Part shown: piece by piece, positions 1 through 6,807 of the stretch | Layout of the letters: every line of letters begins with the position of its first letter | Position numbering within the stretch: position 1 is the stretch's first letter | Assembly: GCF_000166135.1 (NCBI RefSeq) | Contig: NC_014666.1 | Location: 4,712,001-4,776,000, forward strand | Length of the DNA stretch: 64,000 nt | Direction: 5' to 3' | Source: Pseudofrankia inefficax | GTDB lineage: Bacteria > Actinomycetota > Actinomycetes > Frankiales > Frankiaceae | Program-made: the position numbers and the translations under genes | Notes under the pieces: generated by a model | Told to the model about the DNA's origin: nothing | The model's database searches: none | What the model saw: only the letters and a program-made list of their open reading frames with translations

Positions 1-623
1 TGCCGGCCGTGTTCATGAACACCGGCCAGGTCTGCGCCGCCCAGACCCGCGTCCTGGCCCCGCGTTCCCGCTATGCCGAGATCGTCGACGGACTGGCGGA
101 CCTCGTGGCCGAGACCAGGGTCGGCGATCCCGCCAACCCGGAGACGGTCGTCGGGCCGCTCGTCGCCGAACGCCAGCGGGACCGGGTCGAGGGCTACATC
201 CACGCCGGCGTCGACGAGGGCGCCAGGCTGATCCGCGGCGGCGGGCGGCCCGCGCTCGACCGGGGCTGGTACGTCGAGCCGACCCTGTTCGCCGACGTCG
301 ACAACGGCATGCGGATCGCCCAGGAGGAGATCTTCGGCCCGGTCCTGTCGGTGATCCCGTACGACACCGAGGACGACGCCGTCCGCATCGCCAACGACTC
401 GAACTACGGCCTGTCCGGCTCGGTGTGGACCGGCGACCCCGAGCACGGGGCCGCCGTCGGCAGGCGGGTCCGGACGGGCGTCATGGCGATCAACTCGGGC
501 ACGGTCGTCGAGCTGAAGAACCCGTTCGGCGGGTTCAAGCAGTCCGGCATCGGCCGCGAGATGGGCGCCGAGGGCATCGCCGCCTACCTGGAGACGCAGA
601 CCCTCGTCCACCCGCACGGCTAG
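1..623 (+). CDS. Aldehyde dehydrogenase, C-terminal part (5' end outside window)
   Basis: NAD(P)-dependent aldehyde dehydrogenase family; oxidises an aldehyde to a carboxylate in the cytoplasm. The visible frame is open from the first bases and gives about 206 residues, against roughly 480-500 for the family, so more than half lies upstream. It starts just before the catalytic cysteine motif (FMNTGQVCAAQTRV, Cys codon at about 33-35). It then shows the EEIFGPVLSV segment and the C-terminal FGGFKQSGIGREMG motif, both family hallmarks. The general-base Glu and the Rossmann NAD site are not in view. Substrate is unknown. A partial copy of the dispersed inverted repeat follows the stop codon. Confidence 0.93.
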   Translation, partial: PAVFMNTGQVCAAQTRVLAPRSRYAEIVDGLADLVAETRVGDPANPETVVGPLVAERQRDRVEGYIHAGVDEGARLIRGGGRPALDRGWYVEPTLFADVDNGMRIAQEEIFGPVLSVIPYDTEDDAVRIANDSNYGLSGSVWTGDPEHGAAVGRRVRTGVMAINSGTVVELKNPFGGFKQSGIGREMGAEGIAAYLETQTLVHPHG

Positions 624-661
624 GGCCGCGTCTGCCGAGGTCCGCCTCGTCCCGGACCGGC

Positions 662-715
662 AAGATCGCCGTTTCCGCGCTCGTGTGGCTGTGACCGCGG
701 CGGTTTTGTGACCAG
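662..715. repeat. Dispersed inverted repeat, copy A (truncated)
   Basis: The left arm (GATCGCCGTTTCCGCGCTCG then TGTGGCTGTGACC) matches the family seen at seven other places. The right arm keeps only GCGGcGgTTTTGTGACCA and then breaks off. It lies 40 bp after the aldehyde dehydrogenase stop. Confidence 0.55.
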
Positions 716-806
716 GTGACCCCCCCGGGCCGGCCGGCGTGGGGGCCGCGACGCGCCGCGGCGGCCCGGCACCGAGCCTTGGTTACTCTGTGTAACACTC
801 GGGCCC

Positions 807-1508
807 GTGGTGCGGATGGCGGGGGGTCGCCGGCTGCCGCGCGGGGTCCTCGCCCGGCGCCTCGGGCTGCTGGCGGTGGCGGTCGGGCTGGCGGCGGCTG
901 GCCTGCTGACGTCGTTGCCGGCCGGGGCCGTGGGCACTCTGGGTCCCGGCCAGGACACCGGCTCGACCGGAACAAGCTTCACGCTCACGCGGGCCGACGC
1001 GGCGAGCATCGGCCTAGCGGCGTTTCCCCAGCTGGCGTCGTCGTTCGCCTCGGCCGGCGTCGTCCTGCAGTTCCGGTACACCGTGACCAACACCGGTGCC
1101 GTGCCGCTGACCGGCGTCACGCTGCTCAGCTCGCTGGCCCGCGCCTCCGTCCGCTGCGAGGGGACGACCCTCGCGCCCGGCGCGTCGACGGTGTGCGTGG
1201 CGACCTATACGACGACCCAGGCTGATGTCGCGGCCGGCGGCGTCACGAACGTCGCCACCGCCACCGGCCAGCCGCCGACCGGCCCGGCCGTCGACTCGGC
1301 GCCGGTGTCGGTCACGATCCCGGCTCGCGCCGTCCCCGGGCCGTCGTTCGTGTTCATCCCGGTGCCGTTCCCGGTGGGCGGGCAGCCCGGCACTGCCGCG
1401 GGCGTTCCGGGCGCCGGCGTCATCGGGGGCGCGGGGGCCTGGGCAGTCGCCGTCGCGCCGGCCGGGACCAGCCCGCTCGGCAGCCAGCCGGTCGCGGTCA
1501 CCGGCTGA
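807..1508 (+). CDS. Secreted protein with a DUF11/DUF7507-like Ig domain
   Basis: A 233-residue exported protein of unknown role. An Arg-rich start (MVRMAGGRRLPRG) and a hydrophobic stretch at about residues 20-40 ending in PAGAVG look like a Sec signal peptide. Residues about 50-170 form one beta-sandwich repeat of the kind found in actinobacterial surface proteins: YTVTNTGAVPLTGVTL, then a short Cys pair (VRCEGTTLAPGASTVC), then VTNVATATG. The tail is rich in Gly, Pro and Val, and no LPXTG motif or C-terminal membrane anchor is seen. The start could be GTG 807, GTG 810 or ATG 816. It is probably an extracellular or wall-associated adhesion-type domain; no partner is evident. Confidence 0.75.
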   Translation: MVRMAGGRRLPRGVLARRLGLLAVAVGLAAAGLLTSLPAGAVGTLGPGQDTGSTGTSFTLTRADAASIGLAAFPQLASSFASAGVVLQFRYTVTNTGAVPLTGVTLLSSLARASVRCEGTTLAPGASTVCVATYTTTQADVAAGGVTNVATATGQPPTGPAVDSAPVSVTIPARAVPGPSFVFIPVPFPVGGQPGTAAGVPGAGVIGGAGAWAVAVAPAGTSPLGSQPVAVTG

Positions 1509-1683
1509 CCCGGCGCTCGTCTTTCGGCTCGACCGGCGCCGAAATCGGTGGCCGGCCGTTGTCCCGGCATTTCCGGCTCCGCGTCCCGCGTCCCTGGCGG
1601 CGGGCTTCCCGCAAACGGCTATTCCGCAGCTCGCCGGAGGTCCGCGCCGATCGGTTTCGGCGGGACGGTTCCGTCACCTTTCA

Positions 1684-1760
1684 GTGATCGCCGTCCTGGC
1701 CCTGAAGTGGTCGGGGTCGGCGACTTTCCGCGACCACTACCGGGCCAAACTCGCGATCAC
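1684..1760. repeat. Dispersed inverted repeat, copy B
   Basis: Arms GTGATCGCCGTCCTGGCCCT and the matching right end GGGCCAAACTCGCGATCAC enclose GTGGTCGgggtcggcgactttccgCGACCAC. It sits between two convergent genes, and the stop codon of the minus-strand methyltransferase (1757-1759) lies inside the right arm. Confidence 0.8.
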
Positions 1761-2587
1761 ATGCGCTGAACTTTTGCGGACCGGACCGCGCGGACGGAAG
1801 CTGTCGTGAAGGAAACCATCAGCTGACCGTCGGCGAGCTCCGGGCCGAAACCGGTTCTCGGGCCGCCGGAAAGCTCGGCGCGCAGGTCGGCGACAACGGC
1901 GTCCCGGTCGGCGGCGGGCGTCAGGATACGGTCGAGCGGAAGTGTTCCGCGCTGGCCCAGCGCGCTGGCCGCGAGCGGGCCGAGCCGCGAGCGCAACTGC
2001 TCCTCGAGTTCCGGGTAGAGCAGCGCGCGGGCGTGCGAGGGGTCGAGCTTGCGATGCAGCGCGTCGAACGGTTCGCGCAGGTCAGGGCTCGGCGCGACCA
2101 TGTCGGAGATGGCCACGGACCCGCCCGGCCGGCACACCCGGACCATTTCCGCGACCGGCTCCCCCGGCCGCGGGAAATGATGCAGCGCCGACCGGGAGAA
2201 CACCAGGTCAAAGGATCCCTCGACGAACGGCAGCCGCGCGGCATTGCCCTCCTGCAGCAGGACATTGGTGATACCGGCCGCGCCGAGCCGGTCCGCGGCC
2301 AGCCCCAACAGGGTGCCCGTGAGATCCAGCCCGATGACCTGGCGAACATGCGGGGCCACCTGTTCGGCGAGATGACCGGCGCCGCACGCGACGTCGAGCA
2401 CAATCATGTCCGGGCGCAATGCCCCGAGCCACGATGGTGCCGGTGCCAGCGGGGCGGCGAAGACGGCGTCATTCCCGGTGAACAGCTTCGTCTGCTGGTC
2501 GAAGGAACGGCGCACCGTCACGTCGTGGTCGTCTCCGGCGGGCTCGACTGATGGGCCGCCCCGATCGGCGCGCCGCGTTTCGCTCAT
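1757..2587 (-). CDS. Class I SAM-dependent methyltransferase
   Basis: A 276-residue Methyltransf_11/25-type enzyme that would transfer a methyl group from S-adenosylmethionine to a small acceptor. Motif I is clear (VLDVACGAGHLAEQVA, about residues 63-78), followed by an acidic strand (QVIGLDLT), the motif III region (GSFDLVFSRSALHHFPRP) and RVCRPGGSVAISD. The first 45 residues are polar and contain no membrane segment. The closest style is UbiE/ubiquinone-type or polyketide-tailoring methyltransferases; the substrate cannot be told. Its last codon and stop are supplied by the inverted repeat B, so the C-terminus may have been reshaped by that element. Confidence 0.88.
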   Translation of the reverse strand: MSETRRADRGGPSVEPAGDDHDVTVRRSFDQQTKLFTGNDAVFAAPLAPAPSWLGALRPDMIVLDVACGAGHLAEQVAPHVRQVIGLDLTGTLLGLAADRLGAAGITNVLLQEGNAARLPFVEGSFDLVFSRSALHHFPRPGEPVAEMVRVCRPGGSVAISDMVAPSPDLREPFDALHRKLDPSHARALLYPELEEQLRSRLGPLAASALGQRGTLPLDRILTPAADRDAVVADLRAELSGGPRTGFGPELADGQLMVSFTTASVRAVRSAKVQRM

Positions 2588-2891
2588 GACCTGATGTGTA
2601 CAGGCAGAAAGTCGCCCGCGTCTCCGCCCGTTCGGCCACAGATCGCGCTCAACTGGCCAGGACCCGAGAGTCGAGCCGACGCTGCGCGAAGCACCCAGGC
2701 TCGCTGGCGGGCCCAGGCGGTGCCGGAAGTCGCCGGCCCGGTCGAGGCTGCCCGTCGGTGCCCAACCCGCGTACGCCGCTGTTGGTCGTGGTAAGCAGCA
2801 GGACGGGCGCGGTCAGGACGCACGCTGCGGCTCGGGCCACCACGCGCCACGACGTTCGCGCGGCGGCGAACGGGCGCCCACCCAAAGATAG
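2588..2891. other. Intergenic stretch without a convincing gene
   Basis: This lies between the divergent methyltransferase and TetR genes. Short open frames exist on both strands but have Arg/Pro/Ser-rich shadow composition and no ribosome site. The notable feature, a perfect palindrome, is listed separately. Confidence 0.5.
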
Positions 2892-2907
2892 GTGAGGATA
2901 TCCTCAC
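2892..2907. promoter_or_regulatory. Perfect 16-bp palindrome, likely TetR operator
   Basis: GTGAGGATATCCTCAC reads identically on both strands and lies 36 bp before the ATG of the TetR-family gene at 2943. Dimeric TetR proteins typically bind such sites and autoregulate. This is inferred from position; no -10/-35 is assigned. Confidence 0.65.
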
Positions 2908-2942
2908 GTTTTAGAACACTGACCTCGATCAGGAGACCGTAG

Positions 2943-3638
2943 ATGCCGCGTGACGTCGGAGTGCGGGTACACGCGCGGCAGGCGCGCAGTGCCGCCACGC
3001 TCGAGCGGATCCTCGAGGCGGCCGGCGGGCTGTTCGACGAGGTGGGCGTGGACGCCACGACCATGGACGCGATCGCCGACCGGGCCGGCGTCTCGATCGG
3101 CTCGGTCTACCGGTTCTTCGAGAACAAGACCGCGCTGAAGACGACGCTGTCCGCCCGGTGGGCTGACCACCTCCGGCAGGCCGTCGAGCCGCACCCGATC
3201 GGGGACACGACCCCGGCCGCGGGACTGCGCGCCGGCCGGCACGCGCCGCCGCCGGCCGGGGCGGACGGCGCCGACGACGCCGACCCTATGGCCGGCATCG
3301 ACAAGTCGGTCGCACGGTTCGTCACCGCCCTGCGCCAGGTGCTCGACGAGCTGCCCGGCGCGAAGGGCCTGCTGGCGACCACCCTGCGCGAGCCTCCCGG
3401 CGAGACGGGCCCCTGGATCACCTACCTCGACGGCTACATCGCCCACTACGCCCCGAACCTGCCGGCCGAGCGCCGGGCCACGGCCACCCACGCCTACCTG
3501 ACGATCACCGCGGCGCTCATCCTGTCCGCCGTCAGTGCCGGTCCGGCGCTCGACCGGCACCTCGACGAGGTCCGGACGGTGCTCGCCGGCTACACCCGCG
3601 AGCTCGCCCGGGAGTCCGCCGCGGCCCGGGCCGGCTAG
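2943..3638 (+). CDS. TetR/AcrR family transcriptional regulator
   Basis: A 231-residue one-component regulator. The N-terminal helix-turn-helix is typical: ILEAAGGLFDEVGVDATTMD, IADRAGVSIGSVYRFFENK, about residues 20-65. The rest is an all-helical ligand/dimer domain with no recognisable ligand motif; residues about 80-115 form a Pro/Ala/Gly/Asp-rich linker. An AGGAG ribosome site sits 7 nt before the ATG, and a perfect palindrome lies just upstream. Its TAG stop and the TAG stop of the opposing binding-protein gene share the tetramer CTAG at 3635-3638, so the two genes converge with no space for a terminator. The target is probably itself and possibly the divergent methyltransferase. Confidence 0.9.
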   Translation: MPRDVGVRVHARQARSAATLERILEAAGGLFDEVGVDATTMDAIADRAGVSIGSVYRFFENKTALKTTLSARWADHLRQAVEPHPIGDTTPAAGLRAGRHAPPPAGADGADDADPMAGIDKSVARFVTALRQVLDELPGAKGLLATTLREPPGETGPWITYLDGYIAHYAPNLPAERRATATHAYLTITAALILSAVSAGPALDRHLDEVRTVLAGYTRELARESAAARAG

Positions 3639-4999
3639 CCCGCGCCGCCCGAGGCCGAGGCCGTGCCCGGGACCAGTCGCTGGCCGCACCACTGCGCCGA
3701 CCCGTCGGGCTTCTTGATGACGTCGAAGCCCGTCGCCGCCGCGTTGACGCGCACGAAGGCGTAGCAGGTGTTGGCCCTGCCGCGGTTGTCGGAGAGGTCG
3801 ATCGCGCCGGGGACGAGGCCGCCGGCGTCGTAGTCGCGCACGGCCCGCAGGTTCTTGATGAAGGCCGCGCGGGTCGGGCACGGGCCGGCCGCCTCCAGGC
3901 CCCGCACGAACAGGTCCGTGCTGATGTAGGACGCGACGGCGACCTCCTGGTCGGGCTCCGCCAGCTCAGGGGCGAACTGCGCCATCGCGCTCTCGTAGTT
4001 GGCGATCGCCGGCGACTTCGCCTCGAACGGCGTGTAGTTGAGCCAGATCGTCAGTCCGGCGATCGAGGGGCCCTGCTGGCGCACGAGCTGCGGGTCGTAA
4101 CCGGTCGGGCTCAGTACGACCTTCGGGTTGCCGCCACGGGCCCGCACGGCGGCGAGCGTCTCGGCGATGCTGCTCATCGCGACGGTGCCGACGATGACGT
4201 CCGCCTTGCTGGCCAGGATCTCGTCGGCGGCGCGGGCGGCGCTGCTCTGCCCGGTCGTGTACCCGACCCGCTTGACGGTCGTGATTCCCTGGCTGGCCAG
4301 GCTCGCCACCAGCTGGTCGGCGATCCCCGCCGAGGCGCCGGCGCCGTCCTGGAGTACCGCGGCCTTTGTCCCGCCCTGGGCCTTCGCGTATTCGCCGAAG
4401 GTGCTGACCAGGGAGCCGGAGACGAACAGGTAGGAGAACGAGAACATATTGGCGTGGTCGTTCCAGAGTGACTCAGCCGTCAGGCCGGTCACCGGAATTC
4501 CGTGCTGGTCCAGATATCCCGCGGACCCGGAGACGGCCGTGCTCAGCTCGATGAGCCCGAGAACTCCCTGGTTCTCGACCAGGTCCTCGGCAGCCGAGGC
4601 GTTGACGCTCGAGGTTCCCGCGTCGTCGCGCCATTCGAGCTGAATCTGGCGCCCGTCGACGCCCCCATTGGCGTTGGCGAGACCGATGCGGCCTTCCACG
4701 GCGCTGCGCGCCGATTTGAACGCCTCAGTCAGGGAGCCGGTGTCCGGATAGATCAGCCCCACCTTGATCGTGTCACCGCTGACGCCCGGAGTTGTGCAGT
4801 CCGCGGCCCGGGCGTGGGTCGCGCTCCCCGGCCCCGCCGCACACCCCGCGGCGACCACCGCCGCGAGGGAGGCACCGAGGACGACGGCGCGCCGTCCCGG
4901 GCGCGTGGCCGGTAAGGCCGGGACGGAGTCACCGCCCGCCTGGGACCGGACCGGTTCCGACCGGCGACGCGGGCCTCGGCCACCACGCGCTTTCCCCAC
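3635..4999 (-). CDS. Branched-chain amino acid-type ABC transporter substrate-binding protein
   Basis: A 454-residue type I periplasmic-binding-fold protein (Leu/Ile/Val-binding or Peripla_BP_6 family), exported and probably lipid-anchored. A twin-arginine-like, hydrophobic N-terminus (RPGRRAVVLGASLAAVVAAG) ends in AAGC, a plausible lipobox. The mature part begins with TIKVGLIYPDTGSLTEAF, the family's first strand and ligand loop. The GTG at 4999 is preferred because GGAGG stands 7 nt upstream; an in-frame GTG at 5062 would add 21 residues. No permease or ATPase genes are adjacent, so it is an orphan binding protein or sensor. Frankia-type genomes carry many of these. Ligand unknown. Confidence 0.87.
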   Translation of the reverse strand: MGKARGGRGPRRRSEPVRSQAGGDSVPALPATRPGRRAVVLGASLAAVVAAGCAAGPGSATHARAADCTTPGVSGDTIKVGLIYPDTGSLTEAFKSARSAVEGRIGLANANGGVDGRQIQLEWRDDAGTSSVNASAAEDLVENQGVLGLIELSTAVSGSAGYLDQHGIPVTGLTAESLWNDHANMFSFSYLFVSGSLVSTFGEYAKAQGGTKAAVLQDGAGASAGIADQLVASLASQGITTVKRVGYTTGQSSAARAADEILASKADVIVGTVAMSSIAETLAAVRARGGNPKVVLSPTGYDPQLVRQQGPSIAGLTIWLNYTPFEAKSPAIANYESAMAQFAPELAEPDQEVAVASYISTDLFVRGLEAAGPCPTRAAFIKNLRAVRDYDAGGLVPGAIDLSDNRGRANTCYAFVRVNAAATGFDVIKKPDGSAQWCGQRLVPGTASASGGAG

Positions 5000-5510
5000 A
5001 GGCCTACCTCCAACTGTTGAGCCATTGTTGATTCGCCGCCCAACGGCCGCGCCGGGGTCCACCGCGCGATCACAGCGCGACTGACACCACCGTTAGACAA
5101 TCTGAAACATGAGTTCATCCTCAGCTATCGTAGGGATGTCGCCGAAGCCCGTCCAGCCGTGCCGATTGAGTGAAGATGGGGTGAGCGGTCACTATCTTTG
5201 ACGCGAGAATATGATTCTCATCTCGCGTGATTCGCGCGCGGCTTAGGACGCGTCCCACACGGCGCGATCAGCACGATTAGCGCCGGCCCAGGCTCTATCC
5301 GCAGCGCCCGCGGCGAACCTGGCCGCGTGTGCGAGCCGTTCGGCCCGAACTCAGGCCAAGACAGAGGGGCCGCCACCGATCCCGGCGACGACCCCTCGTT
5401 TCTTGATCACTATTTGCGCGCCCGGACGGCCGCCTTCGAGGCTGAGCGCGACCGTCTCAGCCCCGACGCCGCGACCATGGCCAGCGCACGCCAGCCGTCC
5501 GGCGGTTCGC
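5000..5510. other. Intergenic stretch, promoter region of the binding protein
   Basis: No convincing gene is seen. The left part is upstream of the binding-protein gene. A nested inverted repeat at 5201-5228 is described separately. A plus-strand open frame starting near 5327 runs into the antisense of the LLM gene and is probably not real. Confidence 0.45.
5201..5228. promoter_or_regulatory. Nested inverted repeat, candidate operator
   Basis: The outer arms ACGCGAGA and TCTCGCGT (5201-5208, 5221-5228) can pair. An inner palindrome GAGAATatgATTCTC (5205-5219) overlaps them, so two alternative hairpins or operator half-site pairs exist. The inner site is AT-rich against the background. It lies about 200 bp upstream of the binding-protein gene on the minus strand. 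The regulator is unknown. Confidence 0.4.
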
Positions 5511-6482
5511 TCAGGCGAACGCGGGCAGGACCTCGCGCTCGAACAGCCGCAGGCTCGACCAGGCAAGGTCGATCGGCATCCCGCCACAGAACGGGTGGAA
5601 ATGCGCGAACGGCACCGGCGCCGCCGCCAGCTCGCCGATGTACTGCTCCGGCGTCAGCACCCGCAGCCGCCCCGCCGCCCGCAGGGCCTCAAGGTCGGAC
5701 ACCGTCCGGTACGGGCTCGCGAGGTCGTCCTGCGCCTGCCACGCCCCGTAGGCGTTCGTGTGATGCAGAAAGTACGGCCCCATCCGCTCCCAGCCCCGGT
5801 CGGCGTCCTGCGCGAGCGCCACGGTCTGGGACGAGCCGGTCGGGCTCGGCCCCGGGTCCGGCCGCCCCAGCAGCCGCACCTCGTCCCGGTAGAACTCCCA
5901 GACCCCCGGATCGGTCGGCACGAACCCGTCGGCGATCCGCGCCGCCCGCCGCGCCGCCGGCTCACTGCTCCCGCCAAGCTTGATCGAAGGCCCACCAGCC
6001 CGGAACGGCGCCGGGGTCACCTGCACCTGACGACCGCGGTACTCGAACGGCTCCCCGGTGAACGCCGCCTTCAACGTCGTGACCAGCTCGGTGACCCGCC
6101 GAGGCCGCTCCTTCATCGAGACGCCGTACATCGCGAACTCCTCGCGCACATACCCGCCCGCGACGATGAGGTCGACCCGGCCCCGGCTCAGGTTGTCCAG
6201 GACGACCAGGTCCTCGGCCAGCCGCAGCGGGTCGTAGAACGGCGCGATCAGCGCGGTGATCGCGAAGCGCACGTTCGTCGTCCGGGCCGCCATCGCGGCG
6301 AGCATCGGGACCGGGCTTGGTAAGTACCCGTCCGCCGAGCCGTGGTGCTCCGCGACCGTGATGTTCACGCAGCCCAGCTCGTCCGCCCACTGCACCATGT
6401 CCAGCGCCGCGGCGTACCGGTCCGCCATCGCGGTCCGAGCGAAGTCCGGGTTGCGGAAGTCAAAGTGCAGGCCAAACAGCAT
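5511..6482 (-). CDS. LLM-class flavin-dependent oxidoreductase
   Basis: A 323-residue bacterial-luciferase-like monooxygenase (TIM barrel) using reduced F420 or FMN. The N-terminus MLFGLHFDFRNPD, the VAEHHGSADGYLPSP segment (about residues 45-60), and DNLSRGRVDLIVAGGYVREE (about residues 98-117) are characteristic of the family. The substrate cannot be inferred. The start ATG lies inside a perfect 16-bp palindrome (6478-6493), and no good ribosome site is visible. It stands alone, divergent from the restriction-type gene at 6808. Confidence 0.9.
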   Translation of the reverse strand: MLFGLHFDFRNPDFARTAMADRYAAALDMVQWADELGCVNITVAEHHGSADGYLPSPVPMLAAMAARTTNVRFAITALIAPFYDPLRLAEDLVVLDNLSRGRVDLIVAGGYVREEFAMYGVSMKERPRRVTELVTTLKAAFTGEPFEYRGRQVQVTPAPFRAGGPSIKLGGSSEPAARRAARIADGFVPTDPGVWEFYRDEVRLLGRPDPGPSPTGSSQTVALAQDADRGWERMGPYFLHHTNAYGAWQAQDDLASPYRTVSDLEALRAAGRLRVLTPEQYIGELAAAPVPFAHFHPFCGGMPIDLAWSSLRLFEREVLPAFA

Positions 6483-6493
6483 GCCGGCATGCT
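6478..6493. promoter_or_regulatory. Perfect 16-bp palindrome spanning the LLM start codon
   Basis: AGCATGCCGGCATGCT is self-complementary and contains the initiation ATG of the LLM gene (6480-6482) on the minus strand. It may be an operator blocking transcription entry, or a hairpin hiding the start codon in the mRNA. Both readings are inference. Confidence 0.45.
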
Positions 6494-6807
6494 ACGAGAG
6501 CTGCGGTTCCGTGGCCATAGTTTGACTTCGCCTAATTTCTGTGTCGTGGACTGGGCGTGTCGGCAGCCCCGCATCGGGGGCCGCGTCGCTCGCCCGCGGA
6601 CCCTGACCTCCACGACGCCACCATCCACCACGGCGCCGGTTCGGTCGCGCAGCACCGGGCACAGTCGGAAACGCCGACCTCACCGCCACGACGCCGACGG
6701 CGATCCCGGCCCGCGCTGACCGCCGTGGAGCCAGCCTCCCGGAGAGCCGACGGATGCAGCGCGGAATCTCCTCTATCAAGCCTCCGCGACGTCCGCCGTA
6801 CCGTTAG
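6494..6807. other. Intergenic stretch between LLM and HNH genes
   Basis: About 310 bp with no believable gene. It contains the divergent promoters of both neighbours. Open frames here are short and Arg/Pro-rich. Confidence 0.4.

Noticed and set aside
5327-5983. A plus-strand open frame beginning MCEPFGPNSG
   Set aside because: Its first 60 codons look protein-like, but it then runs antisense through the LLM gene. No ribosome site and no domain could be recognised.
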